Positions 33,504 to 42,802 of a stretch of 64,000 nt of DNA are shown one piece after another (the first letter of the stretch is position 1; every line of letters starts with the position of its first letter). The notes below the pieces were generated by a model, which worked only from the letters and a program-made list of their open reading frames with translations, was not told the origin of the DNA and ran no database searches. The DNA comes from Anaerolineae bacterium (lineage in GTDB: Bacteria; Chloroflexota; Anaerolineae; 4572-78; J111): contig JAJVIM010000011.1 of the NCBI GenBank assembly GCA_022071955.1, forward strand, positions 242,252 through 306,251, in the 5' to 3' direction. Both the position numbers and the translations under genes were made by a program.

Positions 33504-36203
33504 TCAGTTCGCTTTGACGCTAAAACGGTAATGGCCAGACCCCACGGTAACGATAACCGTGTCACCCGCCTGCCGAATCTCCCGAATGCCGTTACCCTGG
33601 CTTAAAGGCTGCCCCTGCTCGGTAACCGCCTCAACCGATTGGGCCGGCAGATGGATAACGCCCTCGGTGTTGGCCGGAATGGTTACCGCCAGTTGAAGCC
33701 TGCCAGCCTCAAGCGCCCATTTTGATTCAACCCGGCCATACGGCGAGTCAAAGCCCGCGCTGGCGTAGGTTAACCCGCCGCCCGGCTGGGGCTGGATGAG
33801 AATCCGTTTGTAACCGGGCGCAGCGGGGTCAAGCTCAAGCCCGGCCACCACCTGAACCAGCCAGTCGCCAATGGCCCCGTAAGCGTAGTGATTAAACGAG
33901 TTCATCCCCACATCCTGAAAAGAGCCGTCGGGCTTGATGCCGTCCCAGCGTTCCCAAATGGTGGTGGCCCCCTGCTTGACCGGATACAACCATGAGGGAT
34001 AGCTTTCCTGGTTGAGCAGGTTGTAGGCTACATCCGTGTAGCCGTAGCGGCTCAACACGTGGCACAGGTAGGGCGTGCCCACAAAGCCGGTGGTCAGATG
34101 GTAGCCACCTTGCTCGATTTCCTTCACCAGCCGCTCAACCGCCAGCGGGCGCATGGCCTCCGGCAGCAGGTCAAAATGAAGGGCCAGCACGTAGGCGGTT
34201 TGGCTGTTGGGGCCAACCCGCCCGGCGGGCGTAACAAACTCGGCGTTAAAGGCGGCTTTCACCGTGGCAGCCAACTCGGCGTAGCGTTCGGCGTCGGCGG
34301 TTTTGCCCAGCACGCGGGCCACTTGGGCCAGCAGGCCGGCGCTGTAGGCAAAAAAAGCGGTGCCGATTAGCTCGGTGTTGGTGACCGGGGTGGGCAGCCG
34401 GTCATCATGCCCGCGATAGTCCAGCCAGTCGCCAAATTGAAAATCCTTGCGCCAGATCAAATCCTCGTCGGCCCGGCGGCGAATATATTCCACCCAGCCA
34501 ACCATGCTCTCGTATTGCTCGGCCAGCAGGCGGGTATCGCCGTAACACAGGTAGATAGTCCACGGGCAGATCACGGCGGCATCGCCCCAGGCCGCCGCGC
34601 CGGAGCCGCGCTCATCGCCCAATTCACCCAGGCCGGTTTTGGCGATGACATCCGGCACCACATGCGGCACGCTGCCGTTGCGCTGGTCGGCGCTGAGATC
34701 GCGCAGCCATTTGGTAAAGAAGGTGGGCACGTTCATATTAAAGCAGGCGGTGCGGATAAATACCTGGGTGTCGCCGGTCCAGCCCAGCCGTTCATCGCGC
34801 TGCGGGCAATCGGTGGGCACATCAACAAAGTTGCCTTTTTGGCCCCACACAATGTTGCGCTGCAACTGGTTGATGAGCGGGTTGGAGCATTCAAAGCTGC
34901 CGGTGGGCGGCGTGTCTGAGTGAACCACAACGCCGGTGAAATTATCGGGCGCTGGCTCGCCGGGGAAGCCTTCTACGGCTACGTAGCGAAAGCCCTGAAA
35001 CGTGAAATGCGGCTCATACACCTCATCGGCATCCGTGAGACCCTTAAGAGTGTAGCGGGTGGTCTGTTTGGCCTGGCGCAGGTTATCGGTGTACAGGTTG
35101 CCCTGCCGATCCAGCACCTCGGCGTGGCGCAGGGTGACGGTGGTCCCCGCCGCGCCGCGGACGCGCAATTTTACCCAACCGACCATATTCTGGCCAAAAT
35201 CAAGGATGGTTTCGCCTTTGGGCGAGCGCAAAATGCTTACCGGCTTAAGCTGCTCGTGGCGGCGGATAAACGGGCCAACCTGGGCCACCACAATTTCCTT
35301 GGTGTAGTCCAGCACGCGCACGCCGGCCCAATCGGCGTCGGCGTAGCCGGCGGAATCCCAACCGGGTTTTTCCAGCCGGGCGTCGTAATCTTCCCCCATG
35401 TAGATGTCTGACATCTGGATGGGGCCGCGCGCCGCCCGCCACTGCTCATCGCTGCTGATGATCTCAACCCGGCCATCGGCGTAGGTCAGGTGCAGTTGCA
35501 GCAGCAGCGCCAGCCGGTTGCCGTACAGGTTGCGCGCTCCGGTAAAGCCCATGTGGCCGCGATACCAGCCATCGCCCAGAATTGCGCCCAGGGCGTTGTC
35601 GCCGGGGCGGACCAGGCCGGTGACATCGTAGGTTTGGTATTGCAGGCGGTGGTCGTAGCTGGTCCAGCCGGGGGTCAGCACGGCGTCGCCCACGCGCTGC
35701 CCGTTGAGCCGCAACTGGTACAGTCCTAGACTGGTGGCGTAAACCCGGGCGGCAATGAGGCCGCTATCGGCGCTAAAAGTGCGGCGCAGCAGCGGCGCGG
35801 GCTGCGAGCGGTTAACGTCTTCGTCCCACTCCGGGGTAATCCAGCCTGCCTGCCACGGGCTGTTGAGCAGGCTCATTTCCCACCAGGCCGGGGCGCTTTC
35901 GGCAACCTGGCCGGTTTCATCCCAAACCTTAACTTTCCAATAGACGCGCTGGCAGGCCGCCAGGACCGGGCCGCTGTAAACCACCTGAGTGGATTGATCG
36001 GTTTCAATTTTGCCGCTGTCCCACAACAACTCCCGTCCGCCGGCCAAATCCGCCGCCGAGGAGGCGGCCAGAATTTGATAAGCGGTTTGGGAAGCGCCGC
36101 GGTGGTCGCTGTGCATTTGCCAGCCCAGGCGCGGCTGAAGCACATCGATGCCCAGCGGGTTGGTTTGATATTCGCATGTTAAATTTGAAATAGTAGTTGG
36201 CAT
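33504..36203 (-). CDS. Alpha-L-rhamnosidase, GH78
   Basis: The start at 36203 (AAAGGAAG upstream) gives 899 residues, a normal GH78 size. Order: N-terminal fibronectin-like and two beta-sandwich domains (about 1-410, including ETILDFGQNMVGWVKL typical of Bac_rhamnosid), then the (alpha/alpha)6 catalytic domain (about 415-770). The catalytic region has FVDVPTDCPQRDERLGWTGD at about 455-475, with the family's conserved D-x-x-R-D-E-R and W, and ATTIWERWDGIKPDG with the second acidic residue. A C-terminal beta domain follows. No signal peptide, so it is cytoplasmic and acts on imported rhamnosides. It ends an operon with sugar ABC permeases. Confidence 0.93.
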   Translation of the reverse strand: MPTTISNLTCEYQTNPLGIDVLQPRLGWQMHSDHRGASQTAYQILAASSAADLAGGRELLWDSGKIETDQSTQVVYSGPVLAACQRVYWKVKVWDETGQVAESAPAWWEMSLLNSPWQAGWITPEWDEDVNRSQPAPLLRRTFSADSGLIAARVYATSLGLYQLRLNGQRVGDAVLTPGWTSYDHRLQYQTYDVTGLVRPGDNALGAILGDGWYRGHMGFTGARNLYGNRLALLLQLHLTYADGRVEIISSDEQWRAARGPIQMSDIYMGEDYDARLEKPGWDSAGYADADWAGVRVLDYTKEIVVAQVGPFIRRHEQLKPVSILRSPKGETILDFGQNMVGWVKLRVRGAAGTTVTLRHAEVLDRQGNLYTDNLRQAKQTTRYTLKGLTDADEVYEPHFTFQGFRYVAVEGFPGEPAPDNFTGVVVHSDTPPTGSFECSNPLINQLQRNIVWGQKGNFVDVPTDCPQRDERLGWTGDTQVFIRTACFNMNVPTFFTKWLRDLSADQRNGSVPHVVPDVIAKTGLGELGDERGSGAAAWGDAAVICPWTIYLCYGDTRLLAEQYESMVGWVEYIRRRADEDLIWRKDFQFGDWLDYRGHDDRLPTPVTNTELIGTAFFAYSAGLLAQVARVLGKTADAERYAELAATVKAAFNAEFVTPAGRVGPNSQTAYVLALHFDLLPEAMRPLAVERLVKEIEQGGYHLTTGFVGTPYLCHVLSRYGYTDVAYNLLNQESYPSWLYPVKQGATTIWERWDGIKPDGSFQDVGMNSFNHYAYGAIGDWLVQVVAGLELDPAAPGYKRILIQPQPGGGLTYASAGFDSPYGRVESKWALEAGRLQLAVTIPANTEGVIHLPAQSVEAVTEQGQPLSQGNGIREIRQAGDTVIVTVGSGHYRFSVKAN

Positions 36204-36285
36204 AAAACACTTCCTTTGGAGTGCTGTACGGTTTATTAGTTTGTCGTTAGTGTATTTAGTTTTTCGCCACAATTTTCCTTACGCC

Positions 36286-36338
36286 GTGTTGCGTATTCCG
36301 TTTACGGCGCACTTTTTACGCAACACGCAATACGCGCA
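36286..36338. repeat. Short inverted and heptameric repeat upstream of rhamnosidase
   Basis: GTGTTGCGTA (36286-36295) pairs with TACGCAACAC (36317-36326). The right side continues as heptamers ACGCAAC, ACGCAAT, ACGCGCA. It belongs to the same heptamer style as 6291-6353. The rest of 36204-36382 is featureless. Confidence 0.6.
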
Positions 36339-36382
36339 AACCAGCAGCAAGTGGACAAAAAATTTATAAAACTAACGTTTTC

Positions 36383-37219
36383 TTAGCCCTTGATGGCGCC
36401 CTTGGTCATACCCGAAACGAGCTGTTTCTGGAAGAAGATAAAAATGATGAGCGGGATAATCGTCATCACCAGCACATCGGCGAAGAGCAGGTTGAACTGT
36501 GAGCCAAACTGGCTGATGAAGCTGAACAGCGTCAGTGGGGCGGTAACGTTCTCCGCGCCGGGCAGAAAGTAGAGCGGCCCCACAAAGTCGTTGAAAATGT
36601 TCACCGAGGAGGTGACCACCACGGTGATAATAGCCGGTTGTAACAGCGGTAGAATAATGGAGAAAAAGACGCGCAGCGGCGACGCGCCGTCAATGAGCGC
36701 GGCTTCGTCAAGTTCTCTGGGGATGTTGTTCATAAATGTGCGAAAAATAAGGATGGCAAAGGGCATAGTGTAAGCCACATTAACCATAATCATCCCGGTG
36801 AGGGTTTTGTACAGGCCAACCCACTGCAAAAAGAAGACCGTTGGCACCACCGCCGGCGGAATAATCAACCCGGCCAGCATAAACGAGCCAACCACCGAGG
36901 CCAGCCGGTCGCTGCGGCGTTGCATCACAAAAGCCACCAGCGCGGATAAAAGGACAATCAGCGTGACCGAGCCGACGGTCAGCAGGGTGCTGTTCCACAA
37001 GGCCAGGAGCATGCGGTTGTTGCCATAGGTCATCACTGCCTGCAGGTTTTCCCACAACTGAAATTCGGTTGGCCAACTGAAGCGCAGCAGCGATGCCTCC
37101 TGGCGTGTTTTGGCCGCATTGAGCAGGATAAACACAAATGGCACAACAAAAACGATGCCAAAAATGACAAACATCGCCGCATCGAGCAAGGTGCTGGTAA
37201 AGGTTTTTCGCGCGCTCAT
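36383..37219 (-). CDS. Sugar ABC transporter permease (MalG/CUT1 family)
   Basis: A protein of 278 residues with six membrane helices. The EAA coupling loop reads IPRELDEAALIDGASPLRVFFSI, with following ILPLLQPA. The C-terminus ends in KQLVSGMTKGAIKG, the hallmark of MalG-type permeases. Overlaps the upstream permease by ATGA, so the two are coupled. No ATPase is encoded in the operon; a shared MsmK/UgpC-type ATPase elsewhere is expected. Confidence 0.94.
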   Translation of the reverse strand: MSARKTFTSTLLDAAMFVIFGIVFVVPFVFILLNAAKTRQEASLLRFSWPTEFQLWENLQAVMTYGNNRMLLALWNSTLLTVGSVTLIVLLSALVAFVMQRRSDRLASVVGSFMLAGLIIPPAVVPTVFFLQWVGLYKTLTGMIMVNVAYTMPFAILIFRTFMNNIPRELDEAALIDGASPLRVFFSIILPLLQPAIITVVVTSSVNIFNDFVGPLYFLPGAENVTAPLTLFSFISQFGSQFNLLFADVLVMTIIPLIIFIFFQKQLVSGMTKGAIKG

Positions 37220-38094
37220 AATTCCAGCTCCCGGCGATTAAAATAGCTCATCAGCGGATACACAATAATGGTGACAAGAATAAACAGGACCACGTTGCCG
37301 GCGGTTGACAGCCCGTAAAAGCCGGCCTGATACTGCTTGTAAATCACCGAGGTCAGCACATCGGAGGCAAAGCCGGGGCCGCCGCGGGTCATCGTCCAGA
37401 TTAAATCAAAGGTGCGCAACCCGCCGATAAAGGACAGCAGGATGACGGTGAAAGTGGCGTTGCGGGCCATCGGGATAATGACGTGACGAAACTTAACCCA
37501 GGTGCCGCCTTCAAGCTGCGCGGCTTCAAAATAATCCTGCGGAATCGACAGGATGCCGGCCATAAATATGACCGTGGCAATGCCAACACCCTTCCACACA
37601 TCCACCAGCGCCACCGAGTAGAGCGCCAGTTTGGGGTTGCCCAGCCAGTCTGGTCGCGGCAGTCCGATGGCACCGAGGGCGGTGTTGATCAGTCCTGTGG
37701 ATGGCTGCATCAGCATAGAAAAGGTGATGCCAACGGCCACGGTACTGACCAATACCGGGAAAAAGGTAACGCTCCGGTAAAATCCCTTAAACCGGATATT
37801 TGAGGTAAGCAGCATAGCCAGCGGCAGCGAGATGACGGTTTTGAGGCCGCTGGTAAGAACGGCGTAAATGATGGTGTTGACCAGTCCGGAACTCAGCGCA
37901 GGATCGTTCAGGAAGGTATAGTAATTTTCCAGGCCGATGAACGTGGCATCGAACAGCGTCCAGCGGGTGAGGCTGTAGTAAAAGGCCATCGCCGTTGGCG
38001 CCAGAAAAAACAGGCCAAACACAAGCGCCGCCGGCAGATAAAACCAGTTGGGATAGGTTCGCAGGACTGCCCGCGACCGACCAGAGGTAGTCAT
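37216..38094 (-). CDS. Sugar ABC transporter permease (MalF/CUT1 family)
   Basis: A protein of 292 residues. Six helices with first segment WFYLPAALVFGLFFLAPTAMAFYYSLTRW and coupling loop IPQDYFEAAQLEGGTWVKFRHVIIP. The pair with the MalG-like permease forms the membrane channel for an oligosaccharide, by context rhamnose-containing. It lies 90 bp after the binding-protein gene and is preceded by GCGAGG. Normal length and no oddities. Confidence 0.94.
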   Translation of the reverse strand: MTTSGRSRAVLRTYPNWFYLPAALVFGLFFLAPTAMAFYYSLTRWTLFDATFIGLENYYTFLNDPALSSGLVNTIIYAVLTSGLKTVISLPLAMLLTSNIRFKGFYRSVTFFPVLVSTVAVGITFSMLMQPSTGLINTALGAIGLPRPDWLGNPKLALYSVALVDVWKGVGIATVIFMAGILSIPQDYFEAAQLEGGTWVKFRHVIIPMARNATFTVILLSFIGGLRTFDLIWTMTRGGPGFASDVLTSVIYKQYQAGFYGLSTAGNVVLFILVTIIVYPLMSYFNRRELEL

Positions 38095-38184
38095 AGAACC
38101 TCGCTTTCACAGGTAGAAATTGAGGGCCGGCTGTAGCTCGCCGGCCCTCAGAAAAGAGATGTTACAACGGTTAAAACAAACTAC

Positions 38185-39561
38185 TTACCAGCCTTCCAGG
38201 CCCAATTGCTGCGCCTGTTTTTTAACATCCTCATCGTAAGCCTTGGCGGCTTCTTCAGCCGTCATCTGGCCGGTGCCAACCGCCACGCAGAGGTGCTCAA
38301 GGTTGGGGCCTTTAACCGGCGAGAGGAATTCCAGCGCGGGCGCGGAGTTGCCGGATTCGATGTAGGCGGCAATGTCTTTAACGGCGGGCAGCGCGTCATC
38401 AGGCAGCTTGGCGCCTTTGATCAGGTACGGGCCTGAGGGCGGAACTTTCTCGTTTAGCATGGCAATAGCTTCCGGGGAAACCGTGTAGGCCAGAAAATCT
38501 TTGGCCACTTCCAGCTTTTTGCCGGTGGTGGTCTGCGGAATGTAGTTGGCCGACAGCATCCAGATGGTCGCGCCGTTCTTGTCGGCAGAGGGGCCGGGCT
38601 GGGCAAAAAAGCCGATGTCGTTGACTTTGTCGGGCCAGTTGGTGGCGATGGTCGGCAGGGCAAAGGAGAGCATGGGGTAATGAGCGCCCACGCCATCGGC
38701 CAGCAGCTTGATGCCTTCTTCAAATTTGGTGGTGGCGTAATCCTGCTGGTACCAGCCTTTTTCATACCCTTCCTGAATGTACGCAAAGCCGGCCATTGCC
38801 GCCGGGGTGGTGGCGTATTTGGCCTTGTTGGCGGTGTAATCGGCGGCAAAGTTGGGGTTGGCGGCCTGCACGTTGTAGTAATCGGCCAGCACAAACAACT
38901 GCGAGGTCCAGGTATCGCCGTAGGCGGCAATCACCGGGGCAATGCCGGCTTCCTTGATTTTCTCGTTATTGGCGGCAAATTCGGCCCAGCTTTTGGGCAC
39001 GCTCAGGCCCAGTTCCTCATAGATTTTTTTGTTGTAGAGGATGCCGCCGCCCATCGCGGACTGGTTGGGCACGCCATAAATCTTGCCATCCTGCGCGACG
39101 GTCTGCTTAAAGGCATCGTCAATGGTGTCCATGTACGGTTCGTTGGTCAGGTCAACCAGCGTTTTGGCCGGCTGCAACGCCTGGAGCAGCGAGCCGGCGT
39201 TGTAGAAGAAAACGTCGGTCATATCGCCGGTGGCCAGGCGCGTTTTAACAATGTTGTCGCCATCGCCGCCGCCGGGCCGGTTTTCAATTTCAATGGTCAC
39301 GTTGGGGTGCAGGGCCATATACCCATCGGCAAAGGCATGGGCCAGAAGCTGGTCGGTTTCGCCATCATCAACCAGGTAGGTCAGGGTGATGGCTTCCTCG
39401 GCCGGTTCGGCTTCGACGGGGGCCGCCGCCTGTTCCTGCGCGGGAGCAGCTTCTTGTTTGGGAGCTTCAGCGGGGACCGGCGCGGCCGGTTGAGCGCCGC
39501 AGGCGGCCAGCATCAGACCCAGTACTAACATCAATACCAGCAAAATATTTTGTTTTTTCAT
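38185..39561 (-). CDS. Sugar ABC transporter substrate-binding lipoprotein (family 1)
   Basis: A protein of 458 residues. Lipoprotein signal MKKQNILLVLMLVLGLMLAAC (lipobox LAAC, Cys 21), then an Ala/Pro/Glu linker. The mature domain is a solute-binding family 1 protein: ITLTYLVDDGETDQLLAHAF, VKTRLATGDMTDVFFYNAGS, YGVPNQSAMGGGILYNKKIYEELGLSVPKSWAEFAA. These are typical of the cluster B, malto-oligosaccharide type. The ATG is preceded by AAGGAGGAG. It is the first gene of the rhamnoside operon, 337 bp downstream of the LacI gene on the same strand. Confidence 0.93.
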   Translation of the reverse strand: MKKQNILLVLMLVLGLMLAACGAQPAAPVPAEAPKQEAAPAQEQAAAPVEAEPAEEAITLTYLVDDGETDQLLAHAFADGYMALHPNVTIEIENRPGGGDGDNIVKTRLATGDMTDVFFYNAGSLLQALQPAKTLVDLTNEPYMDTIDDAFKQTVAQDGKIYGVPNQSAMGGGILYNKKIYEELGLSVPKSWAEFAANNEKIKEAGIAPVIAAYGDTWTSQLFVLADYYNVQAANPNFAADYTANKAKYATTPAAMAGFAYIQEGYEKGWYQQDYATTKFEEGIKLLADGVGAHYPMLSFALPTIATNWPDKVNDIGFFAQPGPSADKNGATIWMLSANYIPQTTTGKKLEVAKDFLAYTVSPEAIAMLNEKVPPSGPYLIKGAKLPDDALPAVKDIAAYIESGNSAPALEFLSPVKGPNLEHLCVAVGTGQMTAEEAAKAYDEDVKKQAQQLGLEGW

Positions 39562-39738
39562 TTTACTCCTCCTTGAGAGTATGAATGAATGTAAATTAAA
39601 ATGACTGCCACTGTGGCCAGGCTACTGGGGTTTTCAGGGGTTTGTCAAACGGGTGAAACTTCGGTATCATGTCAAAAGGTCGGCAAATACAAATGCCTTG
39701 ATTCAAGCGCAAAAGTAACTTGCCCAGACCTGCCTCAG

Positions 39739-39782
39739 GGAGATACCGCCGTCCGCCAAGATAGCCGGTATCTCCTTTTTTT
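39739..39782 (+). other. Hairpin followed by T-run, no plus-strand gene upstream
   Basis: GGAGATACCG (39739-39748) and CGGTATCTCC (39766-39775) with TTTTTTT after it, a terminator shape reading on the plus strand. No plus-strand gene ends nearby, so it may end antisense transcription or be a remnant. The rest of 39562-39898 shows only weak open frames that I reject. Confidence 0.45.
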
Positions 39783-39898
39783 ATCCAGGATAGCCGCATC
39801 ATATTGTAACCTGCCAAAAATTTTTACCGGGAATTGTTAGTGAAGCAGTCAAGCCATAGTCACCTCCATTGGCAATTATTGTCGCCGGGGCCGCGCTA

Positions 39899-40936
39899 TT
39901 AAAACGGGGCCGGCCCGGTTGACTCACGAATGATTAAACTGGGGGGAATGCTCAATTTTTGTTGCGGGATATCGGGGTCGTTAATGCGGACCAAAAGCTG
40001 CCTGACAGCTTCTTGCCCCACTCTGGTTGAAACTTTGGACACAGTAGTTAAGCGCGGCACCAGATATTTGGCCATGTGAATATCATCAAAACCAACCAGC
40101 GACAGATCGGTGGGAATACGCAGCCCAAGGTCTCCGGCGGCTCGCAGCGCGCCAATGGCCAAAAGATCGTTAATGGCAATTAAGGCGGTGGGGCGTTCAG
40201 GCAGTTGCAAAAGCTGCAACGCGGACTGATAGCCATCTTCAATGGTGGGGCCACACCGGGCAATTAGCGCCTGGTCCACCGGCAACCCGGCTGCCAGCAG
40301 GCTGTCCTGGTATGGTTGCAGGCGGTCTTCGGCCAGCACCGGCGAGGCCACCCCGTAAATCATGCCAATTCGCCGGTGCTGTAAAGAGAGCAGGTAAGCC
40401 ATTACATCGACTGTGGCCGCCCGGTAGTCAGACATCACAAAGTCTACCTCGTAATCTACATTTCTGTCACTGATTTCTACAATGGGCAGCCGGCGCTTGC
40501 GGAGAGAGATGAGTAGCTTTTGGGCTTCTTGTGATTGAACAATGAAAGACCCCATCAAAATCAACCCATCAATCCGCCGGTGCGACAGGTCTTTAAAGAT
40601 GTCTTCGCCGTATTCAAGGTTGAGGGCAATGCTGGAGAGTAAGAGATGGTAACCGGCGGCAGACGCCTCTTGCTCTACGCCTTCGGCGTGCTCCCAAAAG
40701 TGGGGGTTGCGGATATCCGGGATAATTAAGCCGATGGTTTTGGTATCGCCCGAGCGCAGGGCCTGGGCGCGGGCATCGGGCACGTAGCCCAGTTTGTCAA
40801 CAGCGGCCAAAACCCGCTGGCGGGTGTCTTCAGAAATGGGCACCCGGCCATCGGTGAGACCGTTGACTACGTATGAAACCGTAGCCCTGGAAACTCCGGC
40901 CAGGCGGGCCACATCAACTTGGGTGGGTCGTTTCAT
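39899..40936 (-). CDS. LacI-family transcriptional regulator of the rhamnoside locus
   Basis: A protein of 345 residues. N-terminal HTH QVDVARLAGVSRATVSYVVNG (5-25) with hinge helix VDKLGYVPDARAQALRSG, followed by the periplasmic-binding-like effector domain (TIGLIIPDIRNPHFWEHAEGVE, RPTALIAINDLLAIGALRAAGDLGLRIPTDLSLVGFDD). Full length. Two palindromes with central CG, of the LacI operator type, lie just upstream of its own start, so autoregulation is probable. It likely represses the downstream permease/GH78 operon, although I see no matching operator in 39562-39898. Confidence 0.92.
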   Translation of the reverse strand: MKRPTQVDVARLAGVSRATVSYVVNGLTDGRVPISEDTRQRVLAAVDKLGYVPDARAQALRSGDTKTIGLIIPDIRNPHFWEHAEGVEQEASAAGYHLLLSSIALNLEYGEDIFKDLSHRRIDGLILMGSFIVQSQEAQKLLISLRKRRLPIVEISDRNVDYEVDFVMSDYRAATVDVMAYLLSLQHRRIGMIYGVASPVLAEDRLQPYQDSLLAAGLPVDQALIARCGPTIEDGYQSALQLLQLPERPTALIAINDLLAIGALRAAGDLGLRIPTDLSLVGFDDIHMAKYLVPRLTTVSKVSTRVGQEAVRQLLVRINDPDIPQQKLSIPPSLIIRESTGPAPF

Positions 40937-40963
40937 AATGCCACGCTGCGGTTACGATACCAT

Positions 40964-41003
40964 TTACACGTGCTACTTTTTTCGATTAAGCTTACACGTG
41001 TAA
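40964..41003. promoter_or_regulatory. LacI-type operators TTACACGTGTAA
   Basis: A perfect palindrome TTACACGTGTAA (40992-41003) and a partial copy TTACACGTGCTA (40964-40975), 28 bp apart, 28-67 bp before the LacI start. The central CG is characteristic of LacI-family operators. The interval 41004-41133 holds nothing else. Confidence 0.7.
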
Positions 41004-41133
41004 ATTATTGTAAGCGATAATATCACACATTTTTTACCGAGTCAAGCGGCGCTGGCCTGCAAATTGCGGTTCCGGGCAGAATTTTAAGCTTGGGGGAATC
41101 TTTCCGCGGTCTATCCAAACCGACCTGCAAAAA

Positions 41134-41177
41134 AAGGCTAACCTGAAACATGGAAATTTGGGGCCGAGGTTAGCCTT
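41134..41177 (-). terminator. Terminator of the GNAT gene (minus strand)
   Basis: AAGGCTAACCT (41134-41144) and AGGTTAGCCTT (41167-41177). On the minus strand the stem is followed by a T7 run (A-run at 41129-41135). The stretch to the GNAT stop (41178-41342) has no other feature. Confidence 0.7.
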
Positions 41178-41342
41178 GTTTATGCGATGTTACGCGTACG
41201 GTTGGCTGAATTTGCCGTGGATGCCGGCGGGGGGTGACATCAATACACTGAGGCTTTTGCACTTAATTCTGATTGGGCACGCACTGCCCGGCCGGGAGAA
41301 AAGCGCCAGCGGGCGATTACCTGCCCGGGGCAGTGTTGACGT

Positions 41343-42149
41343 TCAGGCCGTTGTTTCGTCCCACCATTCAAGGCTAACCTGACGTTCTGTCGGCTTAAAA
41401 CCAAGCGACTCATAAATTTTGGCCGCGTGATAATTTTCGTCCGCCACCATAACCAGGGTATTTATCGCAAGATATTCCAGCGCGTACCGGCTGGCCTGGT
41501 AAACCAATGTACCGCAAATACCCCGCCGCCGATAATCGGGATGAGTTCCCACCTGTTGAAAACGGCCAATCTTGCCGGTTACAAACACGCCCAAATCGGC
41601 CACCAACTGTTCTTCCAGAAAAGCACCCATCCACACTCCCAAACCGGCCCGGGTCATTTGACGATAACGCTCCATCTGCTGCTGTTTAAACACCTGATAC
41701 CCGGCCAGACTAAATTCTGGCGGCCGGCAGACTATCTGATTTTGGAAAGCCTGCTCCCACTCCCCAGCCGAGGTTAGCGGCCTGACAACGATCTCATGGT
41801 TGTATTTGGGCGGCGGGTTAACCCGATCGGTGGTCAAAACCACCGATTGGATAAGGTTAAAACCGTCATCCAGAAACGGCTTCACCTGGCCCAACTCGCC
41901 GGTCACTGTATCCCAGGCAAAAGCCTGATGCTCAACATTTAACCGTGACCCGATTTCCTCATTAAAAATAGTTTTCCAGTTGACAAGGTCACCCGGGCCG
42001 GGCGGATTGGAGAGCAACAGAAAATTACCCCAGTGAAACGTTGGGTTATCGGGGGTGAGAATAACCAGGTAATCCCCTCGGTCAATGATTTCGCCATCAA
42101 ATGCGGGAAAGATAAGGTCGGTGCGGTAACCTAATGATCTAACTTTCAT
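41343..42149 (-). CDS. GNAT-family N-acetyltransferase
   Basis: The start at 42149 (AAGGA six bases upstream) is preferred to 42227 and gives 268 residues. The C-terminal half (about 125-260) is the GNAT fold: LGVFVTGKIGRFQQVGTHPDYRRRGICGTLVYQASRYAL contains the acetyl-CoA motif Q/R-x-x-G-x-G/A as RRRGICG, and AKIYESLGFKPTERQVSLEW is the usual ending. The N-terminal 120 residues resemble a second, degenerate GNAT half (GDYLVILTPDNPTFHWGNFLLL). The substrate is not identifiable. It is a single gene with its own terminator. Confidence 0.85.
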   Translation of the reverse strand: MKVRSLGYRTDLIFPAFDGEIIDRGDYLVILTPDNPTFHWGNFLLLSNPPGPGDLVNWKTIFNEEIGSRLNVEHQAFAWDTVTGELGQVKPFLDDGFNLIQSVVLTTDRVNPPPKYNHEIVVRPLTSAGEWEQAFQNQIVCRPPEFSLAGYQVFKQQQMERYRQMTRAGLGVWMGAFLEEQLVADLGVFVTGKIGRFQQVGTHPDYRRRGICGTLVYQASRYALEYLAINTLVMVADENYHAAKIYESLGFKPTERQVSLEWWDETTA

Positions 42150-42387
42150 TCGCTGTCCTTCGAGAGCAGGTCCAGGTGGGCGTGCTCTCGCCATTGGTTT
42201 TGATCGTTTGCGGGTCAATTTTAGCATGGGTGGTAAAAAAATGCAGGCGAATCGATAATATTTAACGCCGCTGGGAAACCGGCCAGCGGCATTTTAAAAT
42301 TAGAGCGACAATAAAAATTGCGGAGGTTCTGTTTACCGCCGGTTGATAGGCGGGGTTGTTTACCAAAGCCAACCCCGCTGATTGCCT

Positions 42388-42651
42388 TTAATTCAGTGCG
42401 GCGAGTATCCATTCTTTGATTTCGTTATTGGTTGGCACCCGCCCGGAACTGACAAGTTTTTCATTGATGACCAAACCGGGGGTAAACATCAGGCCGTAGT
42501 CCACAAAGCGGTTGTGATCGGTTACTTTTTCGATGGTTGCGCCAGCGGTGGCCGGGTTTTCAGCAGCCAGCGCTTCCAGCGCATCGGCGGTTTTACGCGC
42601 CAGTGTTTCACAATTGCGGCAACCAGGGCCAAGAACTTTGATAGATAACAT
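42388..42651 (-). CDS. Small thioredoxin-like protein with CXXC motif (TRX_3 family)
   Basis: The start at 42651 with AGGAGAG upstream gives 87 residues. LSIKVLGPGCRNCETLARKTADALEAL puts the redox pair CRNC at about 11-14; VDYGLMFTPGLVINEKLVSSGRVP has the cis-Pro (TPGLVIN). This small thioredoxin-fold family recurs next to SO_0444/ArsP-like permeases and ArsR regulators, as here. Function is probably reduction or metal(loid)-thiol exchange for the permease. Confidence 0.9.
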   Translation of the reverse strand: MLSIKVLGPGCRNCETLARKTADALEALAAENPATAGATIEKVTDHNRFVDYGLMFTPGLVINEKLVSSGRVPTNNEIKEWILAALN

Positions 42652-42694
42652 TGCTTCTCTCCTGTGAAAATAAGTTAAGTCAATCAATTCGCAG

Positions 42695-42735
42695 GTCGGG
42701 CTTGCAACCCGACTATCACGCTGCAAGCGTGACCT
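42695..42735. repeat. Two adjacent short hairpins of a dispersed repeat
   Basis: GTCGGG-CTTGCAA-CCCGAC (42695-42713) and TCACGC-TGCAA-GCGTGA (42716-42732). The second, with following CCTG(C), resembles 32547-32563 and 33412-33428. It may form an mRNA structure between the permease and thioredoxin genes. Confidence 0.7.
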
Positions 42736-42802
42736 GCTCCTTCTGTAGCACGATAGCACGATTTCTGTATCACTGCCGGATTATTTGTTATCGGGCCGGC
42801 TC

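Noticed and set aside
39596..39840. Overlapping open frames on both strands between lacI and the binding-protein gene
   Set aside because: No RBS, no family, unusual composition; a hairpin sits in the middle.
41158..41382. 74-codon plus-strand frame overlapping the GNAT end
   Set aside because: Starts inside the terminator stem of the GNAT gene and has no recognisable features.
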